DNA of 64,000 bases. Source: Selenomonas sp. WCT3. Lineage in GTDB: Bacteria; Bacillota; Negativicutes; Selenomonadales; Selenomonadaceae. Position 1 is the first letter of the stretch; each line of letters opens with the position of its first letter. The stretch is from NCBI GenBank assembly GCA_900100835.1, contig FNCM01000010.1, positions 20,255 to 84,254 on the forward strand. The letters are read 5' to 3'. Below, piece after piece: positions 53,568 to 62,259 of this stretch. The translations under genes and the position numbers were made by a program. Under the pieces are notes generated by a model that was not told the origin of the DNA, ran no database searches, and saw only the letters and a list, made by a program, of their open reading frames with translations.

Positions 53568-54007
53568 ATTTCCTCCGTATCAAAAAGCAGGGTTACCGGA
53601 CCATCGTTAACCGATTCCACCTGCATGTCCGCTCCGAACTCACCGTGTTCCACCGCAAAGCCCTTGTCCCGCAATTCCTGCATAAACTGTTCATATAGTA
53701 CATTAGCCAATTCTGGTTTTGCCGCATGACTAAAGCCAGGACGGCGCTTCTTTAAATCGGCATAGAGGGTAAACTGAGAAACCACCAGGAAAGCGCCCCC
53801 CACCTGGTCGATGCTCAGGTTCATCTTGCCAGCTTCATCGGAAAACACCCGCACATTGGCGACTTTTTCCGCTAGCCGGGCGCAAATCTCCGGCGTATCC
53901 TCCGGGCCAACCCCCAACAAGACTAAAAAGCCCTGCTCAATCGCACCATTTACCTTTCCTTCAATCATCACCGACGCCGATTTTACTCGCGTGACAACAG
54001 CCTTCAT
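53564..54007 (-). CDS. dtd: D-aminoacyl-tRNA deacylase
   Basis: 147 residues. Removes D-amino acids mischarged on tRNA. Both active-site motifs are present: SQFTLYAD in the middle and the GP motif NDGPVTLLFDT at the C-terminus; the N-terminal KAVVTRVKSASVMIEG is typical. Full length. It is 3 bases after the alpha/beta hydrolase gene and overlaps the aminopeptidase gene. Confidence 0.96.
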   Translation of the reverse strand: MKAVVTRVKSASVMIEGKVNGAIEQGFLVLLGVGPEDTPEICARLAEKVANVRVFSDEAGKMNLSIDQVGGAFLVVSQFTLYADLKKRRPGFSHAAKPELANVLYEQFMQELRDKGFAVEHGEFGADMQVESVNDGPVTLLFDTEEM

Positions 54008-54010
54008 ACC

Positions 54011-54982
54011 TTACTCCTTCGTTTCCATATAGGGTCTCACAAAATCATTGACCGTCTTGAAATATTTTTCCTGCTCTTTTTGCGATGCGATAGCATGGAC
54101 GGCTCCATCGATAATCAACAGCTTCTTTTCCGGGGCTTCTGCCTGTTCGTATAACGTCTCCGCCATATCCACCGGCACCAGTGGATCTTTAGAGCCATGA
54201 ATAAAGAGAATCGGCAGCTTGGATTTTTTCACCGCTGTGACGGGCTCTGCATCACGCAGGCTAAAGTCCGCTACCTTTTGGCAGCGCCAATCCAAAAGCT
54301 GCATGGCCGGAAAGGCTGGCAAGCCAAAGGACTCCGTTATCTGATGCACCAATAAATCAAAGGCGCTGGTATACCCACAGTCCTCGACACAAGCAACAGC
54401 CTGAACGGGCAAATCATCCCGGGAAGCTGCCATCATCACCGAAGCCGCCCCCATGGACACGCCATGCAGCACAATCTTTGCCTGAGGATGGCGCCTAGCC
54501 ACCAGCCTTGCCCAAGCTGCGATGTCTGCGCTTTCCTTACAGCCCATCGTCAGGAACTTTCCTTCACTGTCACCGGAGGCTCTAAGGTCAGGCGTCAGCA
54601 CGTGATAGCCCATCATGAGATAATTTTCGGCGATATACCAGGAATTCTGCTGAGTGCAGCCATAACCATGGGCAACGATGACCCAACGGTCGCTATCCGT
54701 ATCCGGCATGAAATGCGTAGCCGTCATCGCCAAGCCATCAAAAGAAGTCATGTGCCAGGTCTCATCGGTATAGTCTGGCTTGTTAAATCGCCGTGCCTCC
54801 GGCGGCATCAACAGGGCATAGGCCCGCGGCGGTTCCTGGGGATTATCCGCCGTGCCCCGTTCCAGACCAAAATGAACGGCATAATTGCCAATAAAATATC
54901 CTGTCCCCATGACGAAGGCCGTCACAGCAACGATTATCGTAATAATCGCTGTCAGGAGACAGGATAAGAAAAGCTTCTTCAT
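54011..54982 (-). CDS. Membrane-anchored alpha/beta hydrolase
   Basis: 323 residues. One N-terminal membrane segment (about 5-32), then an alpha/beta-hydrolase domain: oxyanion region VIVAHGYGCTQQNSWY, VLTPDLRASGDSEG, nucleophile elbow in VLHGVSMGAASVMM, PILFIHGSKDPLVPV with the acid and the late histidine in DGAVHAIAS. The catalytic triad seems intact. Similar to YqkD/FrsA-like hydrolases; substrate unknown. A TATAAT at about 55022 is the likely -10 of this operon. Confidence 0.9.
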   Translation of the reverse strand: MKKLFLSCLLTAIITIIVAVTAFVMGTGYFIGNYAVHFGLERGTADNPQEPPRAYALLMPPEARRFNKPDYTDETWHMTSFDGLAMTATHFMPDTDSDRWVIVAHGYGCTQQNSWYIAENYLMMGYHVLTPDLRASGDSEGKFLTMGCKESADIAAWARLVARRHPQAKIVLHGVSMGAASVMMAASRDDLPVQAVACVEDCGYTSAFDLLVHQITESFGLPAFPAMQLLDWRCQKVADFSLRDAEPVTAVKKSKLPILFIHGSKDPLVPVDMAETLYEQAEAPEKKLLIIDGAVHAIASQKEQEKYFKTVNDFVRPYMETKE

Positions 54983-55059
54983 GGAATCACCCTTTTATTT
55001 ATCACACCAAACAAAATGCGATTCCATTATAACATCTTTTTCCTAAGAACGGATGAAAT

Positions 55060-56730
55060 TTATTTACCGGCTTTCATGCGATTGATGGCACTGATTAACG
55101 CCTGGATGGATGCGGTAATGATATCGGTATCCATGCCAGCACCCCAAGTGATGTGCCCATTTTCCGCCGTAATGCCGATATACGCCATAGCCCGGGAATT
55201 CTGCCCCACCTCCATAGCATGTTCACTATAGGTCAAGTCCTTATAGACAATTCCCAGATTTTTCTGCAGCGCATTGGAAACGGCATCCAAACGGCCGTTG
55301 CCGCGAGCCTCGTAGGTAACTTCCTTCCCCTCTACCTTGAGGTCTACCGTCCCCGAACGCGTTCCATCCGGCTCTTTTTTCAGCAGGAAATCCACCAGTT
55401 CATAGGGCTCCACGATGTTGACATACTCATTCTGGAAAATCTGAAAGATTTCATCCGGCATGAGTTCTTTGTGTTTGTGGTCGGATACGCCCTTGACGCA
55501 GTAACCAAAATCCTCCCGCATCTTCTTCGGCATCTCAATGCCGTATTTTTGCTCCATGATGAAGCCAACGCCGCCCTTGCCCGACTGGCTATTGATGCGG
55601 ATGACATCCCCGTCATATTCCCGGCCCACATCCTTCGGGTCGATATAAAGATACGGAAGGGTCCATTTATCGGGATTCTTTTCCTCTTTCCACTTCATGC
55701 CTTTGGCAATGGCATCCTGATGGGAACCGGAGAAAGCCGCAAAGACCAATTTACCAGCATAAGGCTGACGATAGCTAACTTCCATTCGCGTGAGCCGCTC
55801 ATAGGTATCAACCAGCTCTGACATATGGGAAAAATCCAATTCCGGGTCAACCCCCAGGGCAAACATATTCATGCCCACGGTCACAATATCCACATTGCCT
55901 GTGCGCTCGCCGTTGCCAAAGAGCGTTCCTTCCACCCGGTCAGCACCAGCTAAGATTCCCATCTCCGTATCGGCTACGCCGCAGCCCCGGTCATTGTGCG
56001 GATGCAGGGACAGCACGACGTTCTCACGGTATTTGAGATGCTTATTCATATAGGCAACCTGCATGGCATATACATGGGGCATGCTCATCTCAACGGTAAC
56101 CGGCAGATTGATGATGGCCTTGCGGTCAGCCGTGGGCTTCCAGACATCTAAAACCGCATTGCAGACCTCCAGCGCATACTCCGGCTCTGTTCCCGTAAAG
56201 GATTCCGGCGAATACTCAAAGCGATAATTGGCACCGGCCTCCTCGGTAAGCTGCTGCAAGAGTTTTGCCCCATCCACAGCCATCTGTTTAATTTCTTCCT
56301 TCGATTTGCGGAATACCTGCTGGCGCTGAGCAACCGAAGTAGAATTGTAAACATGAACGATGGCATTCTTGACGCCCTTAAGAGCTTCAAAGGTCTTGCG
56401 GATGATATGCTCACGAGCCTGGGTAAGTACCTGAATCGTCACATCATCAGGAATCAGGTCATCCTCTACCAGCCGGCGCAGAAATTCGTACTCGGTTTCG
56501 GAGGCCGCGGGGAAGCCCACCTCAATTTCCTTGAAGCCGACTTTGATGAGCATCTTGTAGAATTCCAGCTTTTCCTCCAGGTTCATTGGCGTAATAAGAG
56601 CCTGGTTGCCATCACGCATATCCACGCTGCACCAGATTGGCGCATGGTCCGGGGCGTCCTTCTTCGCCCATTCCAGGTCAATCTCCGGCGGCATGAAATA
56701 ACCTTTGCTGTACTTCTGATAATTCATCAT
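55060..56730 (-). CDS. leuA: 2-isopropylmalate synthase, long (yeast-like) type
   Basis: 556 residues. First step of leucine synthesis from 2-oxoisovalerate and acetyl-CoA. The length and the N-terminal APIWCSVDMRDGNQALITPM place it with the LeuA type common in Actinobacteria and yeast. Metal motifs are DMRDGNQAL, SLHPHNDRGCGVADTE and GNGERTGNVDIVT; the C-terminal regulatory domain (about 440-556) is present. AGGAGGG precedes the first ATG. Controlled by the T-box leader upstream. Confidence 0.96.
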   Translation of the reverse strand: MMNYQKYSKGYFMPPEIDLEWAKKDAPDHAPIWCSVDMRDGNQALITPMNLEEKLEFYKMLIKVGFKEIEVGFPAASETEYEFLRRLVEDDLIPDDVTIQVLTQAREHIIRKTFEALKGVKNAIVHVYNSTSVAQRQQVFRKSKEEIKQMAVDGAKLLQQLTEEAGANYRFEYSPESFTGTEPEYALEVCNAVLDVWKPTADRKAIINLPVTVEMSMPHVYAMQVAYMNKHLKYRENVVLSLHPHNDRGCGVADTEMGILAGADRVEGTLFGNGERTGNVDIVTVGMNMFALGVDPELDFSHMSELVDTYERLTRMEVSYRQPYAGKLVFAAFSGSHQDAIAKGMKWKEEKNPDKWTLPYLYIDPKDVGREYDGDVIRINSQSGKGGVGFIMEQKYGIEMPKKMREDFGYCVKGVSDHKHKELMPDEIFQIFQNEYVNIVEPYELVDFLLKKEPDGTRSGTVDLKVEGKEVTYEARGNGRLDAVSNALQKNLGIVYKDLTYSEHAMEVGQNSRAMAYIGITAENGHITWGAGMDTDIITASIQALISAINRMKAGK

Positions 56731-56749
56731 CTGCGAATCCCTCCTAAAA

Positions 56750-57015
56750 ATAAAAGCCTTTCATCTCTAAGAGACGAAAGGCTAGCTTACGTGTTACCAC
56801 TCAAATTCGTGCCTGTCGGCACCTCATACAGACTCCATCAAGTCCTCCTGTTCGATAACGGTCAGGAACCGTTCCGGTCTACTCACCCCGTCGGGCTTTC
56901 AGCGGACTGCTTCAAGGTGAGTTCCGTATTCATCAACTATTGTCTTTCACCAACCGACAACTCCCTGGAAATATCCGAACACGTACTATTCCTCTGCAAT
57001 GCATTTCTCTGTGTT
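56750..57015 (-). promoter_or_regulatory. Leucine T-box leader of leuA
   Basis: On the minus strand the leader has GGTTGGTGAAAGACAA (stem I distal region), a candidate specifier CTC (56919-56921) in GGAACTCACC, the T-box core GAGTGGTAACACG (56790-56802) and a terminator hairpin AGCCTTTC...GAAAGGCT followed by T-rich sequence (56750-56783). This fills the gene-free stretch 56731-57080. Uncharged tRNA-Leu would allow readthrough. Confidence 0.9.
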
Positions 57016-57022
57016 GCATACT

Positions 57023-57051
57023 ACGATATCACAATAAAATACATTTTGCAA
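57023..57051 (-). promoter_or_regulatory. Promoter of the leuA T-box leader
   Basis: TTGCAA (57046-57051), 17-base spacer, TATCGT (57023-57028) on the minus strand, just upstream of the leader. Confidence 0.55.
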
Positions 57052-57080
57052 GCATTTCAGTGTAAAACTGTAAACTTTTT

Positions 57081-57608
57081 TTATTTTTTATGACTATCTT
57101 CCGGTACTCTCGGAGATTTCTTCGCCGCCAGACGGGCATTTTCCTTCTCGCGCTGGATTCTTTTGCGCTCTTTGTGCGCCTCATAGCGACGACGTCCATC
57201 TTCAAAAGCCCTTTTTGCTTCTTCCGTGTCAAGAATCAACGGCGGAACGGATTTTGGGCGTGCATTACGGTCCAAAGCCACCATCGTGAAATAGGCAGTC
57301 AATGCCCGCTGTGGTTTTCCCTCCTGCTCCAGGTCCTCCACATCCACATTGACGGCTATTTCCATCGAACTGTGCCCCACAAAAACAATTTCCGCTGAAC
57401 AAGTCACCAAATCGCCAATCAAGATAGGCAGATGAAATTCCAACTCGTCAACACGAGCGGTAACTACATTGGAACGAGCATAGCGGCGAGCAGCAGCATA
57501 AGCCGTTGAATCCATCATTTTCATGATTTCCCCGCCATGAACATTGCCATTCGGGTTTGCCTGACTCGGCATCATTACCTGACTGATTACGATTTTATTC
57601 TGTGCCAT
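57081..57608 (-). CDS. Acyl-CoA thioesterase, hotdog fold
   Basis: 175 residues, BACH/YciA type. The hotdog helix region VMMPSQANPNGNVHGGEIMKMMDSTAYAAA (in part, with the active-site aspartate) opens the protein, then LEFHLPILIGDLVTCSAEI and a family C-terminal strand ALTAYFTMVALD. A charged tail (about 140-175, many R, K, E) follows. It probably hydrolyses acyl-CoA esters. AGGAGG precedes the ATG. Separate from the leuA transcript. Confidence 0.92.
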   Translation of the reverse strand: MAQNKIVISQVMMPSQANPNGNVHGGEIMKMMDSTAYAAARRYARSNVVTARVDELEFHLPILIGDLVTCSAEIVFVGHSSMEIAVNVDVEDLEQEGKPQRALTAYFTMVALDRNARPKSVPPLILDTEEAKRAFEDGRRRYEAHKERKRIQREKENARLAAKKSPRVPEDSHKK

Positions 57609-57763
57609 AAATGGGACCTCCTAGGAAACGAATTCCATACCTTTGAATTATTACTATATTGTATCACGTATCAATATGAAAATATATTTTTTTTATTAAT
57701 ATACGCCATCAACAACTATTCTAGCATAGCGGATTTTCCCTATTTTTACCGTAACATGTATCA

Positions 57764-57798
57764 CAAAACAAAAGGCATTCTTCCTTGGAAGAATGCCT
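57764..57798 (-). terminator. Terminator after the Hpt gene
   Basis: 12-base-pair hairpin AGGCATTCTTCC / GGAAGAATGCCT with a 2-base loop, followed on the minus strand by TTTTGTTTT, just after the Hpt stop codon. The rest of 57609-57772 is AT-rich and may hold the thioesterase promoter (TATAGT near 57655), which I cannot fix. Confidence 0.85.
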
Positions 57799-57804
57799 CG
57801 GCAA

Positions 57805-58173
57805 TCAATCTCCTACACTCTTGCGAATGGCATCACAAGTCTTACGATAAATTACGCCTACCGAATCGGCCAGCTTTTGGATTTCCTCATGGTCTTGGGT
57901 AGTGCGAATAGCCTGTACCGTATCATCCGCCGCCCGGAATAATTTCATCAAACTGAGATTACCAGCTGTTCCCTTCAAGGTATGAACACTCTTTTCGGCC
58001 ATGGCCATGTCCGGAACGGAAAGACTGGTGACAAATTCTTCATAGGAACCATCGTTAAGGAATTTCAACAGGAACTTATGATAAAGCGCCACGTTTCCCA
58101 TAAAACGCTCCAAGCCTTTGTCATAATCTACCCCAGCCTGTTCCAGCGTTGCTTTTATCTGAAGTTGTTCCAT
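57805..58173 (-). CDS. Hpt (histidine phosphotransfer) domain protein
   Basis: 122 residues, all-helical. The phosphorylated histidine lies in SVHTLKGTAGNLSL (H64), the Hpt signature. Such proteins pass phosphate between response-regulator receivers in phosphorelays. No kinase or regulator gene is near, so its partners are unknown. It is 27 bases after the CsoR-family gene and ends at a strong terminator, so the two form one operon. GGGAGGAGG precedes the ATG. Confidence 0.9.
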   Translation of the reverse strand: MEQLQIKATLEQAGVDYDKGLERFMGNVALYHKFLLKFLNDGSYEEFVTSLSVPDMAMAEKSVHTLKGTAGNLSLMKLFRAADDTVQAIRTTQDHEEIQKLADSVGVIYRKTCDAIRKSVGD

Positions 58174-58200
58174 AATTGCCCTCCTCCCTTGACCAGTTCC

Positions 58201-58581
58201 TTATTTCATGAACTGGTCAATCGCTTTGTTCAATTGCTCAAGAGCTTCTTTATCATTATCCCGTACCGCATCAACGACGCAGTGTTCCAAATGATCCTTG
58301 AGGATAATCTTACTTACGCCATTAATGGCACTGCGTACCGCTGATAGCTGCACCAAGACTTCACTGCAGTCCCTGCCATCTTCCACCATACGCTTGATTG
58401 CTTCCAGATGACCAATAAGCCGTGACATACGGTTTAACACTGCCTTGGTTTGAGTATGGCTATGCTTATGCCCATGGGTATGCCGGATAATCGTCCCATC
58501 TGCCAATTGATGCGTGTGTTCATGTTCCTGCTCATGTCTCTGCTGCGTATCAACTGATTCCCATTCTAGTTTTTTCTCCAT
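58201..58581 (-). CDS. CsoR/RcnR-family metal-sensing repressor with histidine-rich N-terminus
   Basis: 126 residues. An unusual N-terminal extension (about 1-44) has nine histidines at H16-H42 in EQEHEHTHQ and RHTHGHKHSH. The all-helical core has the ligand triad C72 (DGRDCSEVL), H97 and C101 (KDHLEHCV), the arrangement of Cu(I)-sensing CsoR. The histidine tail may bind nickel, cobalt, zinc or copper; the metal is not decidable here. GGAGGG precedes the ATG. It forms a transcript with the Hpt gene. No exporter is adjacent. Confidence 0.92.
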   Translation of the reverse strand: MEKKLEWESVDTQQRHEQEHEHTHQLADGTIIRHTHGHKHSHTQTKAVLNRMSRLIGHLEAIKRMVEDGRDCSEVLVQLSAVRSAINGVSKIILKDHLEHCVVDAVRDNDKEALEQLNKAIDQFMK

Positions 58582-58661
58582 GAACCGCCCTCCTCAATTA
58601 GAATCTTGTTTATCTATTCTTTTTTTTATGGAAATTTCCTGCCAACCAGCCAATAATTCTA

Positions 58662-58697
58662 AAAGAAAAACCTTCTCGCAGGCGGAGAAGGTTTTCC
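58662..58697 (-). terminator. Terminator of ileS
   Basis: Hairpin AAAACCTTCTC / GAGAAGGTTTT with a 7-base loop followed by TTCTTTT on the minus strand, about 18 bases after the ileS stop. Confidence 0.88.
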
Positions 58698-58713
58698 CAT
58701 TCAACGGAAACAA

Positions 58714-61700
58714 TTATTTTACGGCAATCGTAAGGGATTCACCGTTGATGTTCCATTCTTTTTCTGTTCCCTCAAGACTACCATAGCATACCGCATCGGC
58801 CAGCGTGATATCCTTCAGATATTGCTCGTTTTTCTTGACGATAGCTTCGAGCTTTTCATTGCCGCTGAGGCTGACCGTTATATGGTCCGTGACCTCAAAG
58901 CCGTTTTCCTTGCGCATGGTCTGCACCTTGCTGATGACCTCGCGCACAAAGCCCTCTTCCAGCAGCTCTTCAGTCAGCGTCGTATCCAGGGCAATCGTCA
59001 CGCCGTTGTAGCGCTGGCAGTTGAAGCCCTCTTTCTGAGCCATCGAGACCTCAACGTCTTCCGGCGTCAGCGTGACTTCGCCGCTGGACAGCGTCAATTT
59101 GAGGGTTCCCGTGCTGTCAAGCTCAGCCTTGGCCTTCGAACCGTTGAGCTTGCCAAGGGCAGCCTTGATCTCGCCAATCTGCTTGCCGACCTTCGGTCCA
59201 AGGACGCGGAACTGGGGCTTGAAGCTGTAGGAGAGATATTCCTCCATGTCTTCCTTGAAGGTCACAGCCTTGACGTTGAGCTCATCTTCGACAATCTTCT
59301 TGAAGAACTCCGGCAGCTCGCGCTCGGCATGGACAAACATGTTGGCCACCGGCTGGCGGTTCTTGATATTCGTCTCGTTGCGGGACGCACGGCCCAGGAC
59401 GACGATTTCCAGTACAAGTTCCATATTGGCCTCAAGCTCTTCGTCGATCCAGGAATCGTTTGCTACCGGGAAGTCAGCCAAATGTACGGACTCCGGTGCC
59501 TGCGCATCAATGCTGCAGACGAGGTTGCGGTAGATGGACTCCGTGATGAAGGGAACCATCGGCGCAGCCGTCTTAGCCGTGGTGACCAGTGCCGTCCAGA
59601 GCGTCATATAGGCATTGATCTTATCCTGCTCCATGCCCTTAGCCCAGAAGCGACTGCGGCTGCCACGAACATACCAGTTGGAGAGCTGGTCCACAAATTC
59701 CTGCAGGGCTTTGGCAGCCTCAGTTACGCGATAGCTTGAAAGGTCTTTGTCCACTTCCTTGACCATCGTGTTGAGACGGGAAAGAACCCATTTATCCATG
59801 ACGCTGAGCTTGTCGTAATCCAGCGTGTATTTCGTTGCATCGAACTGGTCGATATTCGCATAAAGCACGAAGAAAGCATAGGTATTCCAGAGGGTACCCA
59901 TGAATTTGCGCTGGCCTTCCTGTACCGCATCATCATGGAAGCGGTTCGGCAGCCACGGGGCACTGTTCTCATAGAAGTACCAGCGGATAGCGTCGGCACC
60001 ATGCTGGCGCAGGGCATCCATCGGGTCAACGGCATTGCCCTTGGACTTGCTCATCTTGCGGCCGTCCTTATCCTGGACATGACCGAGAACGATGACATTC
60101 TTGTAGGGTGCTTTGTGGAACAGCAGCGTCGAGATAGCCATCAGCGAGTAGAACCAGCCGCGAGTCTGGTCGACAGCTTCGGAGATGAAGTCAGCCGGGA
60201 AGCGCTTCTCAAAGATGTCCTTGTTCTCAAACGGATAATGCCACTGGGCAAAGGGCATGGAACCCGAATCGAACCAGCAGTCGATAACCTCGGATACACG
60301 ATGCATTTCTTTGCCGCACTGCGGGCATTTAATCGTCACTTTATCAATGAACGGACGATGCAGCTCGATTTCCTCCGGGCAGTTGTCCGACATGGACTTG
60401 AGTTCCTCAATGGAACCAATCGTATGCTGATGACCGCATTCGCACTCCCAAACCGGCAGCGGCGTACCCCAGTAACGGTTACGGGAAAGGCCCCAATCCT
60501 GGACATGCTCGAGCCAGTCGCCGAAACGGCCCTTGCCGATGGATTTCGGGATCCAGTTGACCGTATTGTTGTTGGCGACGAGTTCGTCTTTGACATCAGT
60601 CATCTTGATGAACCAGGTCGAACGCGCATAGTAGAGCAGCGGCGTATCGCAGCGCCAGCAGTGCGGATAGCTGTGGGTGAATTCCGGTGCCTTGAAGAGC
60701 AGCCCCTTCTTCTCCAGATCCTCCAAGATCATCGGGTCCGCCTTCTTGACGAATACGCCGGCCCAATCCGTCTCCTCCGTCAGTTCGCCCTTGCCGTTGA
60801 CGAGGTTGACAAAAGCGATGTTGTACTTCTGGCAGACCCGGTTATCGTCTTCACCAAAGGCCGGAGCCAGATGAACGATACCCGTACCATCTTCCGTGGT
60901 AACATAATCATCACAGGTTACAATATGTGCCTTCTTGCCCGGCTGTTTGGCAACTGCGGCATTGGCAAAGGGATAAAGTGGCTCATAAGCACGGCCCTCA
61001 AGTTCCTGCCCCTTGAATTTTGCCAGGACTTCCCGCTCGCCTTCCACACCGTCAAAAACGCTTTCAACCAACGCCTCAGCCAGGATATATACCTTGCCAT
61101 TTACGCGGAGTTTTACATAATCAACCGATGGATTTACGCAGAGGGCGAGATTCGACGGCAGCGTCCACGGCGTCGTCGTCCAAGCGAGGAAATACGCATC
61201 CTCATCTTTCACCTTGAAGGTGACCATGGCCGATCGCTCCGTGACATCCTTGTAGCCCTGAGCGACCTCGTGGCTCGAAAGCGGGGTGCCGCAGCGCGGG
61301 CAGTAGGGAACGACCTTATAGCCCTTATACAGGAGGCCCTTGTTCCAGATTTCCTTGAGCGCCCACCACTCGGACTCGATGAAGTTGTTCTCGTAGGTGA
61401 TATACGGATTGTCCATATCCGCCCAGAAGCCGACGACATCGGAGAATTCTTCCCACATGCCCTTGTACTTCCAAACCGATTCACGGCACTTCTTGATGAA
61501 GGGCTCGATACCGTACTCTTCAATCTGTTCCTTGCCATTGATGCCAACAGCCTTCTCTACCTCCAGCTCAACCGGAAGCCCATGAGTATCCCAACCAGCT
61601 TTGCGCAGGACCTTCTTGCCCTTCATGGACTGGAAGCGCGGCAGCATATCCTTGATGACGCGGGTCAGAACATGGCCGATATGGGGCTTGCCGTTAGCCG

Positions 61701-61845
61701 TCGGCGGGCCATCATAGAATGTGAACGTATCGCAGCCTTCGCGCTGGTCGATAGCTTTCTGGGCAATGTTGTTGTCTTTCCAGAACTTCAGGACTTCCTT
61801 CTCCCGTTCCACGAAGTTCAGGTTGGTGTCTACCTTACTGTACAA
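58714..61845 (-). CDS. ileS: Isoleucyl-tRNA synthetase (long, type-2-like)
   Basis: 1043 residues. Class I synthetase with HIGH (55-58, in TANGKPHIGHVL) and KMSKS (597-601), an editing domain between them and zinc-type cysteine pairs (VPYCPRCGTPLSS; WECECGHQH; CPQCGKEM). The length and the PPTANGKPHIGH pattern fit the eukaryote-like IleRS2 group, known for low sensitivity to mupirocin; this is inferred by motif only. The start is a TTG at 61845 with GAGGAGG 9 bases upstream; no ATG fits. Controlled by the T-box upstream. Confidence 0.95.
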   Translation of the reverse strand: MYSKVDTNLNFVEREKEVLKFWKDNNIAQKAIDQREGCDTFTFYDGPPTANGKPHIGHVLTRVIKDMLPRFQSMKGKKVLRKAGWDTHGLPVELEVEKAVGINGKEQIEEYGIEPFIKKCRESVWKYKGMWEEFSDVVGFWADMDNPYITYENNFIESEWWALKEIWNKGLLYKGYKVVPYCPRCGTPLSSHEVAQGYKDVTERSAMVTFKVKDEDAYFLAWTTTPWTLPSNLALCVNPSVDYVKLRVNGKVYILAEALVESVFDGVEGEREVLAKFKGQELEGRAYEPLYPFANAAVAKQPGKKAHIVTCDDYVTTEDGTGIVHLAPAFGEDDNRVCQKYNIAFVNLVNGKGELTEETDWAGVFVKKADPMILEDLEKKGLLFKAPEFTHSYPHCWRCDTPLLYYARSTWFIKMTDVKDELVANNNTVNWIPKSIGKGRFGDWLEHVQDWGLSRNRYWGTPLPVWECECGHQHTIGSIEELKSMSDNCPEEIELHRPFIDKVTIKCPQCGKEMHRVSEVIDCWFDSGSMPFAQWHYPFENKDIFEKRFPADFISEAVDQTRGWFYSLMAISTLLFHKAPYKNVIVLGHVQDKDGRKMSKSKGNAVDPMDALRQHGADAIRWYFYENSAPWLPNRFHDDAVQEGQRKFMGTLWNTYAFFVLYANIDQFDATKYTLDYDKLSVMDKWVLSRLNTMVKEVDKDLSSYRVTEAAKALQEFVDQLSNWYVRGSRSRFWAKGMEQDKINAYMTLWTALVTTAKTAAPMVPFITESIYRNLVCSIDAQAPESVHLADFPVANDSWIDEELEANMELVLEIVVLGRASRNETNIKNRQPVANMFVHAERELPEFFKKIVEDELNVKAVTFKEDMEEYLSYSFKPQFRVLGPKVGKQIGEIKAALGKLNGSKAKAELDSTGTLKLTLSSGEVTLTPEDVEVSMAQKEGFNCQRYNGVTIALDTTLTEELLEEGFVREVISKVQTMRKENGFEVTDHITVSLSGNEKLEAIVKKNEQYLKDITLADAVCYGSLEGTEKEWNINGESLTIAVK

Positions 61846-61865
61846 AGCGGATTCCTCCTCATAAT

Positions 61866-62100
61866 AGAAAAAGCCTGCATCCCAAAACAGGATGCAGGCT
61901 GTAATACCTACACTAAAACCACCTATTTTTCACGTACCATCATACGCTATTCCGTAACGGGGAATACCGGCCCGGCCTAATCGTCGTCTTTCAGCCTGCT
62001 GCTCCGAAGTGATTTTCCGCTTTCCCTACTCGTTCCCGGCTCTCACCTGCCCCGGTTCGCTTCAACTTTCTGTAAAAGCATACTCTCTTCATCCACGCAT
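61866..62100 (-). promoter_or_regulatory. Isoleucine T-box leader of ileS
   Basis: On the minus strand: GGTGAGAGCC (62038-62047), a candidate specifier ATC (62011-62013) in GGAAAATCACTTC, GGTGGTTTTAGTG as a diverged T-box core (about 61912-61924) and the terminator AGCCTGCATCC / GGATGCAGGCT (61872-61900) followed by TTTTTC. This and the two promoters fill 61846-62259. The T-box core is weaker than that of leuA. Confidence 0.82.
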
Positions 62101-62119
62101 TTACATGTTAACATGACAT

Positions 62120-62148
62120 ATTTTACCATAGGCGCGAACAGATTTCAA
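62120..62148 (-). promoter_or_regulatory. Promoter of the ileS leader
   Basis: TTGAAA (62143-62148), 17-base spacer, TAAAAT (62120-62125) on the minus strand. Confidence 0.7.
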
Positions 62149-62192
62149 ATGATATTTTCCCCAGTGGAATAAAAATACTTCCTGATTTGACT

Positions 62193-62222
62193 TTGGCAAA
62201 ATGGGAAGTATGGCGTTATAAT
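62193..62222 (+). promoter_or_regulatory. Promoter of lgt
   Basis: TTGGCA (62193-62198), 18-base spacer, TATAAT (62217-62222). It diverges from the ileS promoter and gives a leader of about 30 bases. Confidence 0.7.
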
Positions 62223-62259
62223 GGAGGATGAATTTAATCTATTTTTCAGGAGGCTATAC

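Noticed and set aside
59935-61980. A 681-codon open frame antisense to ileS
   Set aside because: Overlaps ileS and its leader, has no ribosome binding site and no recognisable domain.
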